DNA from: Planctomycetota bacterium
GTDB taxonomy: Bacteria; Planctomycetota; Phycisphaerae; FEN-1346; JAACEH01
Length of the DNA: 7,999 nucleotides
NCBI GenBank assembly: GCA_016935955.1
Contig: JAFGPY010000168.1
Span: forward strand, 1-7,999
Reading direction: 5' to 3'
Below, piece after piece: positions 6,017-7,999 of this stretch. Within the stretch, counting starts at the first letter, position 1, and every line of letters begins with the position of its first letter. The position numbers and the translations under genes were made by a program. The notes under the pieces were generated by a model that did not search any database, was not told the origin of the DNA, and worked only from the letters and a program-made list of their open reading frames with translations.

Positions 6017-6045
6017 GTCATACGGCAAACGCCGCTGCGTGTCAA
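6017..6045 (-). promoter_or_regulatory. Promoter candidate for the GH130 gene
   Basis: On the minus strand, a perfect TTGACA (6045-6040) is followed after exactly 17 bases by TATGAC (6022-6017). This would start transcription near 6010, about 50 bases before the ATG at 5957. It is the best promoter match in the window. A small CGCCG/CGGCG palindrome (6049-6060) lies just upstream of the -35 box. Confidence 0.6.
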
Positions 6046-6070
6046 TGCCGCCGAACGGCGACGAAAGCCG

Positions 6071-6100
6071 TTGGACGAACGCCCCCCGCGAACGTATTAT
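6071..6100 (+). promoter_or_regulatory. Promoter candidate for the DUF6941-like gene
   Basis: TTGGAC (6071-6076), an 18-base spacer and TATTAT (6095-6100) resemble a sigma70 promoter. Start of transcription would be near 6107, about 55 bases before the ATG at 6163. It lies back to back with the GH130 promoter, with 25 bases between the two -35 boxes. Confidence 0.5.
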
Positions 6101-6162
6101 GGACAGGCGCCATGCGGCAATAAGTGACGGTGCGGCCACTTCGCTCGGGAGATACGCCAGCC

Positions 6163-6567
6163 ATGACCACGCAGCACAGCCCACAGAAGCCGACCGTCAC
6201 GGCCATGCTCTTCTGCGACGCGGCCATCCTCGACGCCCGGACGCGACGCATGTCGCTGGTGAACATGATCTTCGAGGTTCCCGTCGTCGGCGTGCCGATC
6301 CTCTACCCGAAGATCACGCTCTTTCTGAGCCTCACGAGCGGCCACGGGCGGCAGAGCATCCGCGTCCAGCTCGAAGACCCCGCCGGCGAGACGATCAAGC
6401 AGGGCAGCGACGACGTGGAGTTCCCCGACCCGCTGGGCGTCCGCTGCCAGGTCTTCGAATTCCCGAACGTCCACCTGAAGCATCTGGGCGACTATACGGC
6501 CACGGTCTACTGGGGCGACGAGATCCTGGAGCAGGCCCGCTTCAAGGTCTTCAAGCCCAACAAGTGA
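6163..6567 (+). CDS. Small conserved protein of unknown function, DUF6941-like
   Basis: A 134-residue soluble protein of unknown function. It has no signal peptide or membrane segment and looks like a beta-sandwich. LFCDAAILDARTRRMSLVNM (16-35) resembles the family opening in which a CD or AD pair is followed by a short turn and a strand. Further strands include ITLFLSLTS (51-59) and IRVQLEDPAGETI (66-78). The end has the immunoglobulin-like pattern GDYTATVYWGDEILEQARFKV. I recall this pattern from planctomycete DUF6941 proteins but cannot confirm it without a profile search. The ATG at 6163 is preferred over an upstream GTG at 6124 because GGGAGA lies about 10 bases before it and the extra residues look non-conserved. 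It is divergent from GH130, and a REPIN-like pair follows 24 bases after its stop. Confidence 0.75.
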   Translation: MTTQHSPQKPTVTAMLFCDAAILDARTRRMSLVNMIFEVPVVGVPILYPKITLFLSLTSGHGRQSIRVQLEDPAGETIKQGSDDVEFPDPLGVRCQVFEFPNVHLKHLGDYTATVYWGDEILEQARFKVFKPNK

Positions 6568-6590
6568 GCGGGGGCGCCCGTTGAAGAAAT

Positions 6591-6674
6591 GTAGCCCGGC
6601 CGCCCTCGGCCGGGGGACAGGGCCTTCAGCGGTGATCTGCAGCCTTGCGTCACGCCCGGGGACGGGCGTGCTAC
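6591..6674. repeat. GTAG-headed inverted palindrome pair (REPIN-like element)
   Basis: GTAG (6591-6594) precedes hairpin CCCGGCC/GGCCGGG (6595-6614). An inverted partner hairpin CACGCCC/GGGCGTG (6651-6670) is followed by CTAC (6671-6674). The outer ends TGTAGC and GCTACA are exact inverted copies. Two REP palindromes in inverted order with GTAG heads are the layout of a REPIN, which RAYT transposases can mobilise. The stems differ from class X in the 519-1054 array, so it may be another subfamily. It may also lie in the 3' end of the DUF6941-like transcript. Confidence 0.7.
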
Positions 6675-6693
6675 ACAAACACGGACTTCTTCA

Positions 6694-6775
6694 GCGGGCG
6701 GGCAGCCCGCGACGACGGCAACGGATCGTCTCGCCGGGCGCGAGACTTCTTGGGTGGCGGCGGTTTGGAAAACCG
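6694..6775. repeat. Three further short hairpins before the secreted hydrolase
   Basis: Perfect 6-bp stems at 6694-6710 (GCGGGC), 6729-6745 (TCTCGC) and 6761-6775 (CGGTTT/AAACCG), with 3-5 base loops. They follow the REPIN-like pair in the 254-bp gap. No clear promoter for the next gene is visible. Confidence 0.45.
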
Positions 6776-6821
6776 GAAATCGTTCGGGTCAGCAGACAAT
6801 GATTGGGGAGAGCAAGTCATC

Positions 6822-7999
6822 ATGAAGCGAACGGGGATCATCGTCGTGGCCGCACTGGTCGTCACCATGGGATTGGCGACAACGGCTCGCGCCGCCGAGC
6901 TGGAACTCTATCACGCGGACTTCCACGCCCGCCTGGGCATGCGCCTGCACGCCCAGGTCGGGCAGGTGGCGGCCGACGTGTCGATGAAGGCGGTGCTCGT
7001 CGGCGGCAAGCGTCCGGCGAAGACCGTTTTCGAGAAGAGCGGCAAGCTTGATCCGCAGGAGACGGTGACGCTCGACCTTCGCGAGCTTGCGGCCGGCGAG
7101 TACACGCTGACGGTCTCGCTGTCGGATGGCCGCACGGCGTCGCGCACGTGGACGAAGCCCTACGACGGCGTGCCGGCGGTGGGCCTCGACGAGAACTACG
7201 CGATCTGCGTCGCGGGCAAACCGTTCTTCCCGGTGATGTGCAAGGGCGTCAGCGACGAGAAGGACGTTCAGAAGTGGCTGCCCTACGTCAACTCGATGAA
7301 GCACATCGGCTTCAACGAGAAGCTCTATCCGCCCGAGGGGTTCAAGGCCTGGCTCGACCTGGCGCAGAAGTACGGCCTGAAGGCGGTCGGCCCGGGCCGC
7401 GGCCTCTACTGGCCCAATGGCGGCGGCATCCACAAGTCGAAGACACAGCGCGACCGCCGGACGATCCCCGAGAAACAGGAGCCGTACATCAAGATCGCCC
7501 GCAAGCATCCGGCGTTTCTGATGTACGAGTGGAAGGACGAGCCCGAGCTGGACAACGCCGACAACTGCATTTTCCCCGAGGAAGTGCGGCGGTGGGTGGA
7601 CCAGTGCCATGAACTCGACAAGCAGCATCTCGTGTTCTGCACGTTCGCCGGTTACGGCTTCGCGCGGCCCGAGGACAACTGGATGCACCAGCACGTCCGC
7701 AGCTTTACCTACCTCTACGGCAAGCTGCCGGTCGGCAAGCGGCTCTTCACCGACGTCTTCTCGACCGACTACTACCCGATCGAGAACGCCCACGACAAGT
7801 TCGGCGTGTCGATCGAGGGCATGTGCACGGCCATGGACAACATCCGCAAGTACAACGCGAACCTCGTGCCGCTGATCGCCTGCGTCGAGACGTGCGACAT
7901 CGAGAAGCCCGACACGCCCGCGCCGACGCCCGAAGAGGTCACCGTGCTGTGCTGGGCCAACATCATCCACGGGGCCAAGGGCATCTCGTGGTTCCACTA
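6822..7999 (+). CDS. Secreted protein with probable GH-A-type TIM barrel, cut by the right edge
   Basis: About 392 residues are present, without a stop in the window. Residues 1-24 are a clear signal peptide: a basic start MKRTG, a hydrophobic core IIVVAALVVTMGLA, and an A-x-A site (ARA) before AELELY, so the protein is exported. Residues about 26-115 look like a beta-sandwich domain, ending in a strand pattern around LAAGEYTLTVSLSDG. From about residue 125, GKPFFPVMCKGV starts a TIM-barrel-like domain with HIGFNEKLYPPEGFKAWLDL and AQKYGLKAVG. MYEWKDEPE has a DEP motif (239-241), where GH-A enzymes carry N-E-P with the acid/base Glu; Glu240 or Glu242 could serve. Glu356 in ACVETCD is a possible nucleophile. 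The exact family (GH2, GH5, GH42 or an unclassified planctomycete group) is unclear. The ATG at 6822 has GGGGAG 11 bases upstream. Confidence 0.8.
   Translation, partial: MKRTGIIVVAALVVTMGLATTARAAELELYHADFHARLGMRLHAQVGQVAADVSMKAVLVGGKRPAKTVFEKSGKLDPQETVTLDLRELAAGEYTLTVSLSDGRTASRTWTKPYDGVPAVGLDENYAICVAGKPFFPVMCKGVSDEKDVQKWLPYVNSMKHIGFNEKLYPPEGFKAWLDLAQKYGLKAVGPGRGLYWPNGGGIHKSKTQRDRRTIPEKQEPYIKIARKHPAFLMYEWKDEPELDNADNCIFPEEVRRWVDQCHELDKQHLVFCTFAGYGFARPEDNWMHQHVRSFTYLYGKLPVGKRLFTDVFSTDYYPIENAHDKFGVSIEGMCTAMDNIRKYNANLVPLIACVETCDIEKPDTPAPTPEEVTVLCWANIIHGAKGISWFH

Noticed and set aside
4987..6045. 352-codon minus-strand open frame over the GH130 gene
   Set aside because: Another frame; the GH130 motifs are all in 5040-5957.
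6789..7997. 402-codon minus-strand open frame
   Set aside because: Antisense of the secreted protein, which has a clear signal peptide and barrel-like motifs.

Overview
The window is GC-rich DNA, densely coded on both strands, and most likely from a planctomycete-type bacterium (Planctomycetota, perhaps Phycisphaerae). That assignment is inference. It rests on a V/A-type ATPase operon, a probable DUF6941-like protein, an oxidoreductase with a ferredoxin-like tail, carbohydrate-degradation genes, GTG starts, and intergenic gaps packed with palindromes. No rRNA, tRNA, transposase or CRISPR array is visible.

Left part (1-3140, minus strand): a V/A-type ATP synthase operon read right to left. 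A promoter candidate and two leader hairpins (3011-3139) precede a PTS EIIA (PtsN/FruA-type) gene. It is followed by peripheral-stalk coiled-coil subunit G/H, subunit C (AC39 family) and the N-terminal part of membrane subunit I, which runs off the left edge. The 635-bp gap between C and I holds about 14 consecutive hairpins, including a 141-bp direct duplication.

Middle (3140-5040): a cruciform-like CCCTCTCCC/GGGAGAGGG repeat, then a plus-strand aldo/keto reductase with a C-terminal pair of 4Fe-4S motifs. The convergent gap after it holds a near-mirror-symmetric element of about 190 bp with three hairpins per arm.

Right part (5040-7999): a minus-strand GH130 glycoside phosphorylase and a divergent plus-strand DUF6941-like protein share a 205-bp region with a promoter candidate for each. 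A GTAG-headed inverted palindrome pair (REPIN-like) follows. Last comes the start of a secreted, probably TIM-barrel glycoside hydrolase that runs off the right edge.

Functional reading: one locus is an ion-translocating rotary ATPase with a phosphotransfer-type regulatory protein at the head of its operon. The other genes suggest oligosaccharide breakdown (a secreted hydrolase feeding a cytoplasmic phosphorylase) and redox metabolism. The most unusual feature is that every gene gap over 250 bp carries a different, highly symmetric palindrome architecture. I see no clearly new protein system. The best candidates for novelty are the repeat structures and the EIIA-ATPase link.
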